Shown here piece by piece: positions 17,128-26,411 of a stretch of 64,000 nucleotides of DNA; position 1 is the stretch's first letter; the number at the start of each line of letters is the position of its first letter. The translations under genes were made by a program, and so were the position numbers. Origin of the DNA: Streptomyces sp. Act143 (GTDB lineage: Bacteria; Actinomycetota; Actinomycetes; Streptomycetales; Streptomycetaceae). Below the pieces are notes generated by a model. The model made no database searches. It saw only the letters and a program-made list of their open reading frames with translations, and was not told where the DNA came from. The stretch spans positions 9,145,403 to 9,209,402 of the forward strand of contig NZ_QFRX01000001.1 in assembly GCF_003143935.1 (NCBI RefSeq), in the 5' to 3' direction.

Positions 17128-17619
17128 TCACCCGGATTGAGCCGAGGGCGTAGGCGGGAGCAGGGGCCCGCAGTCCCACTGCTGGAAGATCAACCGGGTC
17201 TCGACCCGGGCCACTTCGCGATGGGCCGTGAACTCGTCGAGGACCAGCCGCTGCAGATCCGTCATGTCCGCGACCGCGACATGGACGAGATAGTCGTCGG
17301 GACCGGTCAGGTGAAAGACGGTGCGCGACTCCGGCAGCGCCCTGATCCGCTCCACGAACGGGCCCACCAACTCCCGCCGATGTGGCCTGACCTGCACCGA
17401 CAGCAGTGCCTGAAGGCCGCGCCCGAGCTTCGCCGGGTCCAGCCGCAACTGATGGCCGAGGATCACGCCGGCCCGCCGCAGCCGGGTCACCCGGTCCAGA
17501 CAGGTCGACGCCGCGACCCCCACCTGGGCGGCGAGATCGCGGTAGGTGGTCCGGGCGTCGTTCTGCAACAGCCGCAGAAGATGGAGGTCCACCGGATCCA
17601 GTACGACAGATTCGGCCAT
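17128..17619 (-). CDS. Lrp/AsnC family transcriptional regulator
   Basis: 163 residues starting MAESVVLDPVDLHLLRLL. Helix-turn-helix: TTYRDLAAQVGVAASTCLDR. RAM domain: RTVFHLTGPDDYLVHVAV. It is divergently paired, 60 bases apart, with the PLP-dependent trans-sulfuration enzyme at 17680, an arrangement repeated in many actinobacteria, so it probably controls that gene in response to an amino acid. Confidence 0.93.
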   Translation of the reverse strand: MAESVVLDPVDLHLLRLLQNDARTTYRDLAAQVGVAASTCLDRVTRLRRAGVILGHQLRLDPAKLGRGLQALLSVQVRPHRRELVGPFVERIRALPESRTVFHLTGPDDYLVHVAVADMTDLQRLVLDEFTAHREVARVETRLIFQQWDCGPLLPPTPSAQSG

Positions 17620-17679
17620 GGCCCGAACGTAACACGGCCCCCGGCCCTGGATGCCCGGCCGGTGTTCACCCTTTCCCGC

Positions 17680-18882
17680 ATGGAGACGACGCCTGAGCCC
17701 ACGAGAGCCCTGGCCACCGAGGCCGTCCACGCCGGCCGCGACGACCTCGCCCGGCAGGGACTGCACGCCCCGCCCATCGACCTGTCGACCACCTACCCCT
17801 CGTACGACAGCCGCGGCGAGGCCGCCCGCATCGACGCCTTCGCCGCCACCGGCGCCGACCCCGACGGCCCGCCCGTCTACGGGCGCCTCGGCAATCCGAC
17901 CGTCGCCCGCTTCGAGACCGCCCTGGCCCGACTGGAGGGCACCGAGGCCGCGGTCGCCTTCGCCAGCGGCATGGCCGCGCTGAGCGCGGTCCTTCTGGTA
18001 CGGGGAGCGATGGGCCTGCGCCATGTGGTCGCCGTCCGCCCCCTGTACGGCTGCAGCGACCACCTCCTGACCGCCGGCCTCCTCGGCTCCGAGGTGACCT
18101 GGACGGACCCGGCCGGCATCGCCGACGCCCTGCGCCCCGACACCGGGCTGGTCATGGTCGAGTCCCCGGCGAATCCGACGCTCGCCGAGGTGGACCTGCG
18201 TGCGGTCGCCCACGCCTGCGGCACGGTGCCGCTGCTCGCCGACAACACCTTCGCCACGCCCGTGCTCCAGCGCCCCGCCGAGCAGGGGGCCCGGCTGGTG
18301 CTGCACAGCGCCACCAAATACCTCGGCGGCCACGGCGACGTGATGGCGGGCGTCGTGGCCTGTGACGAGGAGTTCGCCGGCCGGCTGCGCCAGGTCCGCT
18401 TCGCCACCGGCGGCGTGCTCCACCCGCTGGCCGGCTATCTCCTCCTGCGCGGTCTGTCGACGCTGCCGGTCCGCGTCCACGCGGCCTCCGCGACCGCCGC
18501 CGAACTGGCCCGCCGCCTCGCCGCCGACCCGCGCGTCGCCCGCGTCCACTACCCGCGCATCGGCGGCGCGATGATCGCCTTCGAGGTGCACGGCGACCCG
18601 CACGAGGTGATCGCGAGCGTCCGCCTGATCACCCCGGCGGTGAGCCTCGGCAGCGTCGACACCCTGATCCAGCATCCGGCGTCCATCAGCCATCGCATCG
18701 TGGATGCGGACGACCGACGGAACGCCGGGGTGAGCGAGGGCCTGCTGCGGATGTCGGTGGGCCTGGAGGACGTGGAGGATCTGTGGGCGGATCTTGAGGG
18801 CGCGCTCGGGGGCATGCCCCTCAGGGGCGCGGGGAACCGCGCGACCAGCCAGAGCTCACCCGCGCCCGCCTTCCAGCCCTAG
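17680..18882 (+). CDS. PLP-dependent trans-sulfuration family enzyme (Cys/Met metabolism)
   Basis: 400 residues of the Cys/Met metabolism PLP family (cystathionine gamma-lyase, cystathionine gamma-synthase, methionine gamma-lyase). Visible: PPVYGRLGNPT, the AFASGMAALSAV cofactor loop, VVESPANPTL-like MVESPANPTLAEV, DNTFATPVLQRP and the PLP lysine in HSATKYLGGHGDV. The end has the conserved SLGSVDTLIQHPAS. Which reaction it performs cannot be decided from sequence alone. Divergent from its likely Lrp-type regulator. The ATG at 17680 puts the N-terminus where the family expects it. Confidence 0.9.
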   Translation: METTPEPTRALATEAVHAGRDDLARQGLHAPPIDLSTTYPSYDSRGEAARIDAFAATGADPDGPPVYGRLGNPTVARFETALARLEGTEAAVAFASGMAALSAVLLVRGAMGLRHVVAVRPLYGCSDHLLTAGLLGSEVTWTDPAGIADALRPDTGLVMVESPANPTLAEVDLRAVAHACGTVPLLADNTFATPVLQRPAEQGARLVLHSATKYLGGHGDVMAGVVACDEEFAGRLRQVRFATGGVLHPLAGYLLLRGLSTLPVRVHAASATAAELARRLAADPRVARVHYPRIGGAMIAFEVHGDPHEVIASVRLITPAVSLGSVDTLIQHPASISHRIVDADDRRNAGVSEGLLRMSVGLEDVEDLWADLEGALGGMPLRGAGNRATSQSSPAPAFQP

Positions 18883-18931
18883 GGCGTGCCAGGCGTCGGG
18901 CGGCAGACGGCATTCTCGCGACACGCCCTAG
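18879..18931. terminator. Palindrome between convergent genes, embedding both stop codons
   Basis: CTAGGGCGTG at 18879-18888 pairs perfectly with CACGCCCTAG at 18922-18931. The TAG of the + gene (18880-18882) is in the left arm and the TAG of the - gene (18928-18930) is in the right arm. The 33-base interior is GC-rich. It probably ends transcription from both sides. Confidence 0.75.
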
Positions 18932-20334
18932 TCCCCCCGGCGCTCGGGCGATCCCGCGCTCACCTGCTCCACCACATCCTGCGGAGCCAGCCGCGCGGTG
19001 ATGACCAGGGTCCCCTCCTCGATCTGGTAGTCGAGGGGGAGGCCCAGCCCGCGCATGGCCGCCACCATCCCGGTGTTGGACGACTGCGTCACCGCATAGA
19101 CGCTCTCGCACCGGGCCTCCACGGCCATCCCCACCAGCCTGCGCAGCAGCTCCGCCCCGACACCGCGCCCCTGCCACTCGTCCTCGACGAGGAGTGCCAC
19201 CTCGGTCTCGTCCCCGTCCCACAGGAGGTGGCCGAGTCCGACCAGCCGACCCGACGCGGTCTGAACGGCCAGGGTCCGCCCGAACCGCGGGCTGAGCAGG
19301 TGGTTGAGGTACCGGTCGGCGTCACCGACCGGCCCGTGATAGCGCAACGACAGGGTCCGCGGACTGCACCGCTCGTGCATCGCCTTCGCGGCCTCCAGGT
19401 CGCCGGTGTCCGCCCGGCGCACCGTGATGTCGTTCCCCTCGGGCAGTGTCAGCACGTCCTGGCTGCGCGGCACCCGCGGTCCCAGGACCGTGTCCAGCTC
19501 CACGAGGGCCCGCGCCCGGGCGAACTCGGTCGGGGTGAACGGCAGATACGGCCGCTCCACGGTGATCACTCCGCCTTCCGGTGCCCGCAGCCTCATCACG
19601 GTGTCCTCCAGCACCCCTTCCACGGGCACGCTCTGCGGACCACGTCCCCCTCCGGCAGGCGTGCCGGGCAGCGACCTGATGGTGCACCGCCCCAGCAACT
19701 GCCGGAGGGCCAGCGGAAGTTCCGCCGCGTCCAAAGCGGTCCGCGCGGCGAGGCCGAGCACCCGTGTCGGCGCGTCGACCAGGTCGTGGGCGTCGGCCCG
19801 CTCGATCCACGTGCCGGCACCGCCGGCCTGCGCGACGGCCCGGGTGATCTCCGCGGCCGACAGCTCACCGGGGCCCCGCAGCAGGAACTCGTCCACCGTG
19901 CCCTCGGCCAGCGGATGCGTCTGGAGGCTGAGAATGTCGACCCGGTGTCCGGCCAGCGCCGTGCACAGCGCGGCCAGCGATCCCGGCTCGTCCTTCACTG
20001 TCGTCCGCATCCGCCACAACACGCTCTCCCCGGTGTCGGCGGACGGCCCGGCCTGCGCCTGCGAGGAGGTCGGCCGGGCACCGGTATCGCTCACCGGCGG
20101 CGCATGACCATGGCGGCGTGCCCACCATGTGTGGAACGCCGCCGTGGCGACCAGCACGACCGCCGACACCAGCAGCAGCTCCGGGCCGTCGGGCCCGTGC
20201 CCGATCACATTGGCGACGGCGTCCGCCACCGCGACGGCCGTGAACAGCGCGGCCAGTTCGATGACGTCCCGGCGCCAGTGGTGGACCGGACGGCCGTGCT
20301 TCGCACGCGTCACATCAGACATTTCTCGACTCAT
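18928..20334 (-). CDS. Membrane-anchored ACT-domain GNAT acetyltransferase-like protein
   Basis: 468 residues. Two hydrophobic helices come first (VIELAALFTAVAVADAVANV and LLLVSAVVLVATAAF), then an ACT-like domain about 105-180 (VLWRMRTTVKDEPGSLAALC), then a GNAT domain from about 305 with acetyl-CoA loop VEDEWQGRGVGAELLRRL. ACT-GNAT proteins may link amino-acid sensing to protein or metabolite acetylation; the membrane anchor is unusual. The start could be 20334 or, four codons in, 20322. Confidence 0.82.
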   Translation of the reverse strand: MSREMSDVTRAKHGRPVHHWRRDVIELAALFTAVAVADAVANVIGHGPDGPELLLVSAVVLVATAAFHTWWARRHGHAPPVSDTGARPTSSQAQAGPSADTGESVLWRMRTTVKDEPGSLAALCTALAGHRVDILSLQTHPLAEGTVDEFLLRGPGELSAAEITRAVAQAGGAGTWIERADAHDLVDAPTRVLGLAARTALDAAELPLALRQLLGRCTIRSLPGTPAGGGRGPQSVPVEGVLEDTVMRLRAPEGGVITVERPYLPFTPTEFARARALVELDTVLGPRVPRSQDVLTLPEGNDITVRRADTGDLEAAKAMHERCSPRTLSLRYHGPVGDADRYLNHLLSPRFGRTLAVQTASGRLVGLGHLLWDGDETEVALLVEDEWQGRGVGAELLRRLVGMAVEARCESVYAVTQSSNTGMVAAMRGLGLPLDYQIEEGTLVITARLAPQDVVEQVSAGSPERRGD

Positions 20335-20433
20335 GCAGCCACTGTGAAGGAACGGTGTTGCGTGATCACGAACGGTTTGTGACCGGGCGGTAAAGACAAA
20401 ATCTGGGTTTTTGCCGGTTTCCTTACGTCCATG

Positions 20434-23076
20434 TCACGCTGCCGCCTCCTCGGTCAACGCCCCGTGCAGCCGCCGCGCCTGCGTCACCAGCCGGGACGAA
20501 CCGCGCCGGGCCGCCGCGCCGGCCAGATGCGGCAGTTCACCCCGCGCCCCGGACCGCTCGGCGCACTCCGCGGCCACCGCCAGCAGTTCCCCGAGTCCCC
20601 GGCTCCTGGCGGCCTGCCCGTCCGGCCCGCCGGTCGCGAGGTCGTCGAGCAGCGGCGGCAGGGTGTGACGCAGCAGCCCCCAGATGGTGGCGTTCGCCCC
20701 CGTCGACGCCGCCGTGCGCAGCGCGTCGGCCAGCCGCAGCGGCTTCACCGCCCCGCCCCGGACCAACGTCCCCAGGTCCGCGCCCAGCAGCTCCGTATCG
20801 AGCTGCCCCCGCGCGGCGAGCACCAGCAGCGCGTCCACCGCGGCGAGCCGGTCCTCCTCATGGCGGGCGCCGAGTCCGTACGCCACGCACAGGTGAACGG
20901 CGTCGCCCGCCTCGCCGCCGGACTCGGCGAGCAGCGGCAGCACGGCCGCGGCACCGCGTGTGTCCTCGACGGCGACCGTGGACAGGTCGCGGAGTATCCG
21001 GGCCGCGACGAGTTCCCGGCGCTCGGGGAGCAGGGCGAGCCAGTGCGGACGTATCGAGTCGTCCCAGTGGTAGCAGTGCCAGCGGTCGCGATAGACGCTC
21101 ACCGGCCGTCCCAGGGGCCGGAACTCACGCGGGAAGTCGTCCTGCAACTCCTCGATCTGATCGAACTCGACCAGGATGCGGGCGTGGGGCGTACGCCGCC
21201 AACCGACCGGGAGCTGCGGGCCACCGGAGGCGAGCCAATCGGCGAGCCTGGTGCCTTCCGCGGTGCCGAGGGCCGCCGCGCGCTCCGCGGCCGAGGCCGC
21301 CGCCGTCCGGTCCCCGCGCCGCACCCGCAGCAGCGCCTGCGCGAAGTCCGCGTCCGAGGGGCGGGCCCCCAGCCGCCGGTAACCGTCGAGTCGCTCCACC
21401 AGCTCGTCGGGCTCCAGCAGACCCGTGCTCCAGGTCGGGGTGGACAGCAGGAACGGCAGCGGGTCGGTCCGCACCCGGTACGCCACTTCGGAGATCCGCG
21501 CCCGAAAGGCCCGGTCGAGGGCGCTGTGCACACAAGTCTGTCCCGGCGTCCCCTGGACGACGGCCGCGTGGAGCGCCGCCGTCCGGACCTTGCCCAGCAG
21601 CGTGGCGAGGACGAGGTGGAGGGGCGGGTAGTTGCTGAAATACGTGCTCTCCCGGACCTGTTCGACGTCGGCGGTGGCCCACCACAGCCGTGCCACGACC
21701 GGGCCGAGGGCCTCGACCAGACCCTCCCGGTCGGCGTGGGCATGGCGCACCAGCCCGTCCAGGGTGCGCTCGAACGCCGCCACGTCACCGCCGGACACCA
21801 GCAGCGCCCCGACCTCCTCGGCGAGTTCGGCCACCGACTCGGGAGCGGGCGCCAGCCGCACCGGCTCCGGCGCCGGTGGCAGCACCTCCTCGTACACCAC
21901 CGGTTCCAGGACTACCGGGGCCGCGTCCAGCGAGACGAACGCCCTGGTGCGCAGGGTGGGAATCAACTGCTGTGCGGCCAGAGCGAGTTCGCGGCGTGCC
22001 TCGGTACCCGCCTTCTTCATGTGCCGTTCCACCAGCTTCAGGGCCCGCTCCTGGACGTCCGAGTCCTCGTGCCCGAACGCCTGCGCGGCGGCGGGAAGCA
22101 ACTCGTCGGCGGTGGCGGCGTCGCGCGTCACGGCCTTGCCCAGCAGGACGAGCTGGGAGCGGACGAGCTTCTTCTCGGTGCGGAACAGCACCCCGCTCGA
22201 CATCTCGGCCAGCAGGCGCGCGGACAACTCGCCGTCCAGAGCGAGGCGGCCCAGCACCGACTGCGCGTGCGCGGCCACCACCGAGGGGGCGTCCGCGGCC
22301 AGCGCCAGCCACTCCGCCGTACGCGCCCGCTCCTCGTCGCGGGTGAGGTCGAGGGCCTTGAGAAGACGCAGGAAGCCCCGGTGATCGGCGGTCGATCCGC
22401 CACGCAACAGCCGCGCCACGCACGCGTGGACCGTCACCCCGCGCTCCAGCGCACCCTCGGCGGTGAGCTGCGCCAGCGCGCCGGTCCAGCTGTCGGGGCC
22501 GTCCTCGGCGGGCCACTGGAGGGTGCCGCCGACGTCGTCCGTCTCGAACAGCGCGGCCACGAGCTCCGGCAGGTGCGGGTCCTTGCGCAGCCGGGCGAGC
22601 ATCGTGTCGCCGCGCTGCCAGACGCTGCCCATGTGCCGCATCCAGCCCTCCACATAGGCCTGCGTCGTGGGGACCTGGCAGGCCGAGAGCCGGACCAGCC
22701 CCGCCATCAGCTCGTACGGCACCCGCGCACTCGGCGGGCGCTGGGCGAGCCGGTGCACCACATCGGCGAGCCAGTCGGGTTCGCGATCCGCCAGGACGTC
22801 GATCAGCACCGCCGGGGGCGCCTGCCACCAGCGCATGTCGGCGGCCGCCAGCCAGTTCGCGACCGCGGCCGCACCGGTCTGGCAGGCCGCCCCGGCCACC
22901 TGGAGCGCCGGGTAGGCGCGCCGGGCCTGCCCGCCCCAGCGATCGGCCCTGAGCTCCTTGCGCAGCTCCCTCACCTCGGGGAAGACCGCCCTCCGCTCGG
23001 CGTCCGTCATCCCGTCCAGCAGGCCCGGCAGCTCACTGGTCCGCCCCGCTCGCACCGCGTCCATCAGCGCGTTCAT
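20434..23076 (-). CDS. DUF6493 family protein
   Basis: 880 residues, helical and HEAT-like, matching the large DUF6493 proteins that in Streptomyces follow SWIM zinc-finger genes. The N-terminus starts MNALMDAVRAGRTSELPGLL; the middle has repeated Leu/Ala helices; the C-terminal part has RPVSVYRDRWHCYHWDD and further helical repeats. No enzymatic motif was seen. The ATG at 23076 overlaps the stop of the SWIM gene by four bases (ATGA), so the pair is translated together and likely works as a complex. Cytosolic. Confidence 0.82.
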   Translation of the reverse strand: MNALMDAVRAGRTSELPGLLDGMTDAERRAVFPEVRELRKELRADRWGGQARRAYPALQVAGAACQTGAAAVANWLAAADMRWWQAPPAVLIDVLADREPDWLADVVHRLAQRPPSARVPYELMAGLVRLSACQVPTTQAYVEGWMRHMGSVWQRGDTMLARLRKDPHLPELVAALFETDDVGGTLQWPAEDGPDSWTGALAQLTAEGALERGVTVHACVARLLRGGSTADHRGFLRLLKALDLTRDEERARTAEWLALAADAPSVVAAHAQSVLGRLALDGELSARLLAEMSSGVLFRTEKKLVRSQLVLLGKAVTRDAATADELLPAAAQAFGHEDSDVQERALKLVERHMKKAGTEARRELALAAQQLIPTLRTRAFVSLDAAPVVLEPVVYEEVLPPAPEPVRLAPAPESVAELAEEVGALLVSGGDVAAFERTLDGLVRHAHADREGLVEALGPVVARLWWATADVEQVRESTYFSNYPPLHLVLATLLGKVRTAALHAAVVQGTPGQTCVHSALDRAFRARISEVAYRVRTDPLPFLLSTPTWSTGLLEPDELVERLDGYRRLGARPSDADFAQALLRVRRGDRTAAASAAERAAALGTAEGTRLADWLASGGPQLPVGWRRTPHARILVEFDQIEELQDDFPREFRPLGRPVSVYRDRWHCYHWDDSIRPHWLALLPERRELVAARILRDLSTVAVEDTRGAAAVLPLLAESGGEAGDAVHLCVAYGLGARHEEDRLAAVDALLVLAARGQLDTELLGADLGTLVRGGAVKPLRLADALRTAASTGANATIWGLLRHTLPPLLDDLATGGPDGQAARSRGLGELLAVAAECAERSGARGELPHLAGAAARRGSSRLVTQARRLHGALTEEAAA

Positions 23077-24470
23077 CGCGCACCCCCGTCGACTCGCACC
23101 GTCTCCCGCTGCACCGCGGCGCCCCGCCGCACCATCCGCACCGCCAGCGCGTGCTTGCACGGACCGCGCCCGCCCCGGTACTTCGCCCACCACACGCAGC
23201 TGCACGTCAGCACGCCCGCTGTGTCCCGCACCCGGTGCACATGGCCGTCCTCCGCCGTCACCGTGCCCCCGGCGCCGTCCAGCGCGACCGCGCCCGCCGC
23301 CACCAGCGCCCGGGCCGAGCGCAGCCGGGGGTTGTGGCGCTCGACGCGCTCGCCGTCGTACGGCAGCTCGCGGTGGAAGTAGGCCGCCTCCGCCGTGTCG
23401 TACCCGACCCGGCCCGAGGTGCCCAGGCGCACCAGGGCGCCGCGGACCCGCTCGGGCGTCAGACCCGCCGCCGCGGCGAGGTCGGCGACGTCGACGCGGG
23501 GCTCCCAGGCCAGCAGCACCGAGATCAGCTCCGCGTCCTCGGCGGCCTCGTCGGTGGCGAGCGCGTCCAGGACACCGCCTTCGCCGGAGAAGCCGCGCGC
23601 GGCGTCCGGAGAGAGCGTGAGCGTGAGCCGCATGCCCGGCAGGACGGCCTCCCAGGCGCCGGCCGTCGCGCCGGTACCCGACGCCACCGCGGGGCCGTAC
23701 ACCCGCAGGGCGGTCGCGTACCGGAGCACCCGCTGCAAAGCGATCAGCCGCTCCGGGCCGGGCAGGCACACGGCGCCCGGCACCGCGCGCGTCGTGGGAC
23801 GCAGCCCGCCGCCCGCCGGCACCACCCAGCGGGGGCCGCTCCGCGCACTTCCGCGCGGCAGGGAGCGCAGGAACCGCACTGCCTCGGCGGCGGACAGCTC
23901 GGCCCGCAGGTCGAAGCCCGCCGCGATCACCTGCGCCTCCGCGAACCCCCGGAGCCAGCGGTCGGGGAGCGGCACCTTCTTCTCCACGACCGGACCGTCC
24001 AGCGTGGTCACGGCCAACTCCTCCGGTCCGACCCGCAGATAGAGCGGATCGTCCGCACCGATCCGTGACAGGGCCTCGCGCAGGGGGTTGTTCACGTCGA
24101 CGTTGGTGGTGCCGTGCCCCACCGCGCCGCCGTCGAGGCCCGCCTCCAGGACGTCCAGCCGGGCGTACACCCCGCCGCAGCCCGAGAAGGACTCGAAGCG
24201 CAGCCGGTCGCCGTTGCCCGTCACCACCGGATCGAGCGAGGCGCGCAGCTGCCGCTGGTAGTAGCGGGCCGCCGCCACGTCCGCGACCGCGAGCAGGCCT
24301 GCGGACGCCACCTGAGGGGACGTCAGGAAGCCCGAGAAGAACCGAGGATGGTCGGTCACGCCCGACGGCGTCGCACCCCGTGAGGTCTCCAGTCCCAGGC
24401 GCTGTCCTCCCGGCACGGACTCCAGCGCGGAGGGTCGGCGATAGGCCACGGCCTGCAAAGATCGCGTCAT
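23073..24470 (-). CDS. SWIM zinc-finger domain protein
   Basis: 465 residues. The C-terminal SWIM motif is CSC followed about 13 residues later by CKHALAVRM (CxC...CxH), a zinc site associated with DNA or protein binding. The N-terminal part (RFFSGFLTSPQVASAGLLAV, FRYES-like RLRFESFSGCGGVYARLDV) is specific to the actinobacterial SWIM/DUF6493 pair. The start at 24470 gives MTRSLQAVAYRRPSAL; GGTTTTTCC-type upstream sequence gives no strong ribosome site. First gene of a two-gene operon. Confidence 0.87.
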   Translation of the reverse strand: MTRSLQAVAYRRPSALESVPGGQRLGLETSRGATPSGVTDHPRFFSGFLTSPQVASAGLLAVADVAAARYYQRQLRASLDPVVTGNGDRLRFESFSGCGGVYARLDVLEAGLDGGAVGHGTTNVDVNNPLREALSRIGADDPLYLRVGPEELAVTTLDGPVVEKKVPLPDRWLRGFAEAQVIAAGFDLRAELSAAEAVRFLRSLPRGSARSGPRWVVPAGGGLRPTTRAVPGAVCLPGPERLIALQRVLRYATALRVYGPAVASGTGATAGAWEAVLPGMRLTLTLSPDAARGFSGEGGVLDALATDEAAEDAELISVLLAWEPRVDVADLAAAAGLTPERVRGALVRLGTSGRVGYDTAEAAYFHRELPYDGERVERHNPRLRSARALVAAGAVALDGAGGTVTAEDGHVHRVRDTAGVLTCSCVWWAKYRGGRGPCKHALAVRMVRRGAAVQRETVRVDGGAR

Positions 24471-24594
24471 GGAAAAACCGTAGAGGCGACCACTGACAAT
24501 CGGCCCTGACCTGCGAGGACGCACGGGGAAGGGGCCCAGCGGGACGCCCCGCGGGAGACCCTGCGAAAACGCCCTGCGAAAAGGGCAGTTCACA

Positions 24595-24629
24595 GGCCGC
24601 GTACCGGGGGATGACGCCGGTACGCGGCC
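24595..24629. terminator. Terminator hairpin after phoD
   Basis: A perfect 13-bp stem (24595-24607 with 24617-24629) and a 9-base loop, 31 bases past the stop of the leftward phosphatase gene and before the SWIM operon. Confidence 0.85.
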
Positions 24630-24659
24630 CGCCGTCGAGGGTACGGGAGCCGACGGGGG

Positions 24660-26246
24660 TTACTGGCCCACTCGGCCCGGCTGGAGCGTCTGCGTGAACA
24701 GCACGGTGCCGTCCTGTTCGCGCAGCCGGACCGTCAGCTCGCCGCTGTCGCCGTCGATGTCGACCTCGCCGAAGAACTGGTAGCCACCGGCCGGGGAGAC
24801 GTTCGAGGCGGTCGGTGCCTTCACGAACACCCGCTCCGGGCCGAAGGTGTTGTCGAGCGTGCTCGCCGGGAAGGCACCCGCGTTCAGGGGACCCGAAACG
24901 AACTCCCAGAACGGCTCGAAGTCCGTGAAGGCGGCCCGTGACGGCTGGTAGTGCTGCGCGGAGGTGTGGTGCACGTCGGCCGTCAGCCACATCGTGCCGG
25001 TGATCCGCCGGTGCTTGATGTGCCGCAGCAGCTCGGCGATCTGGAGCTCACGCCCGAGCGGCGCGCCCGGGTCGCCCTGGGCCACCGCCTCGATGTTGGC
25101 CTTGCCCTCGGTGGTGTCCGGCACGACCAGCCCCAGCGGCATGTCGGAGGCGATCACCTTCCACACCGCACGCGACCGCGACAACTCCCGCTTCAGCCAC
25201 TCCAACTGCTCGCGGCCGAGGATGCCCTGCGGGTCCGCGGTCTGGTCACCGGCCGAGTTGGCGTTGCGGTACGTCCGCATGTCCAGCACGAACACGTCCA
25301 GCAGCGGCCCCTGCCGCAGCACCCGGTACACCCGGCCCTCCCGGGCACCCGTCGGCAGCGTGGAGACCGGGAAATACTCCCCGAACGCCCGCCGGGCCCG
25401 CGCCGCCAGCACGTCGACGCTCTTCTCCGTGTACCGCGTGTCCGTGCTCGCGATCACCTCGCCGGGGTACCAGTTGTTGCGCACCTCGTGGTCGTCCCAC
25501 TGGATGATCGACGGCACCTGCGCGTTGAAGCGCCGCAGGTTCTCGTCGAGCAGGTTGTAGCGGAAGTTGCCGCGGAACTCGGCCAGCGTCTCCGCGACCT
25601 TCGACTTCTCCTCGGTCGTGACGTTCCGCCAGACGCTGCCGTCGGGCAGCGCGGCCGTCGCCGAGATCGGGCCGTCGGCGTAGATGTTGTCGCCGCTGCA
25701 CAGGAAGAAGTCGGGGTCGAGCGCGGCCATCGCGTTGTAGATCGTGAAGCCGCCGAAGTCCGGGTTGATGCCCCAGCCCTGACCCGCCAGGTCGCCCGAC
25801 CACAGGAAGCGCACGCCGTCCCGGCGCCCGGCCGGCGCCGTGCGGAAGGTGCCGGTGACCGGCTCGCCGGTACGGCGCGGGTCGTCCGGGTCGGCGAGCA
25901 GCACCCGGTAGTGGATCTGCTCGCCCGCCGGGAGGCCGTGCAGCCGGGTGGTGCCGGTGAAGTCCGTGCCGGCGCCGAGCAGCGGGCCGTACCAGCGGTG
26001 GGCATTGCGGAACGACTCGGTCGCCGACGTCTCGACGATCATCCGCGCGGGACGGTCGGACCGCACCCACACCAGCCCGGAGTGCGCGGTCACGTCTCCC
26101 GTCTGCACACCCCACCCCGCCTCGGGGCGCCCGGACAGGGCGAACGCCGGTGCCGCGCCGACCGCGCCGGGCAGGGCCAGGGCCGCCGACGCGACCAGGG
26201 AGCCGCGCAGCACGCTGCGGCGGCCGGGGAACGGACGATGTGACAT
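24660..26246 (-). CDS. phoD: Tat-exported PhoD-type alkaline phosphatase
   Basis: 528 residues. The Tat signal is GRRSVLRGSLVASAALALPG with an alanine-rich cleavage region near residue 36, so it is exported folded. An N-terminal fibronectin-like PhoD domain precedes the metallophosphatase core: FLWSGDLAGQ, FFLCSGDNIYADG, IIQWDDHEVRNNW, IASDMPLGL, TADVHHTSAQHY, the Ca/Fe-binding motif set of PhoD enzymes. They release phosphate from mono- and diesters outside the cell. The ATG at 26246 has GGAGG upstream. A PHO-box-like repeat lies 66 bases upstream. Confidence 0.92.
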   Translation of the reverse strand: MSHRPFPGRRSVLRGSLVASAALALPGAVGAAPAFALSGRPEAGWGVQTGDVTAHSGLVWVRSDRPARMIVETSATESFRNAHRWYGPLLGAGTDFTGTTRLHGLPAGEQIHYRVLLADPDDPRRTGEPVTGTFRTAPAGRRDGVRFLWSGDLAGQGWGINPDFGGFTIYNAMAALDPDFFLCSGDNIYADGPISATAALPDGSVWRNVTTEEKSKVAETLAEFRGNFRYNLLDENLRRFNAQVPSIIQWDDHEVRNNWYPGEVIASTDTRYTEKSVDVLAARARRAFGEYFPVSTLPTGAREGRVYRVLRQGPLLDVFVLDMRTYRNANSAGDQTADPQGILGREQLEWLKRELSRSRAVWKVIASDMPLGLVVPDTTEGKANIEAVAQGDPGAPLGRELQIAELLRHIKHRRITGTMWLTADVHHTSAQHYQPSRAAFTDFEPFWEFVSGPLNAGAFPASTLDNTFGPERVFVKAPTASNVSPAGGYQFFGEVDIDGDSGELTVRLREQDGTVLFTQTLQPGRVGQ

Positions 26247-26311
26247 GGATGCGCCTCCAGGGACGGGATCCGGCCAGTGTGCGATGCCATGACTACTGGT
26301 GCGCCGCAGCG

Positions 26312-26333
26312 CACACGGAAACCACAAGTGAAC
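26312..26333 (-). promoter_or_regulatory. PHO-box-like direct repeats upstream of phoD
   Basis: Read leftward: GTTCACTTGTG (26333-26323) directly followed by GTTTCCGTGTG (26322-26312). PhoP of Streptomyces binds adjacent 11-base units with GTTCACC as the conserved part; the first unit fits 6 of 7 and the second is degenerate. Confidence 0.6.
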
Positions 26334-26411
26334 AACTGACCGCATTCGCAAGGGAACCGCCGTTCGGGACACGGGACGCGCGCGTGTCCGGTCCTCGGCG
26401 CCGGGCGGTCG

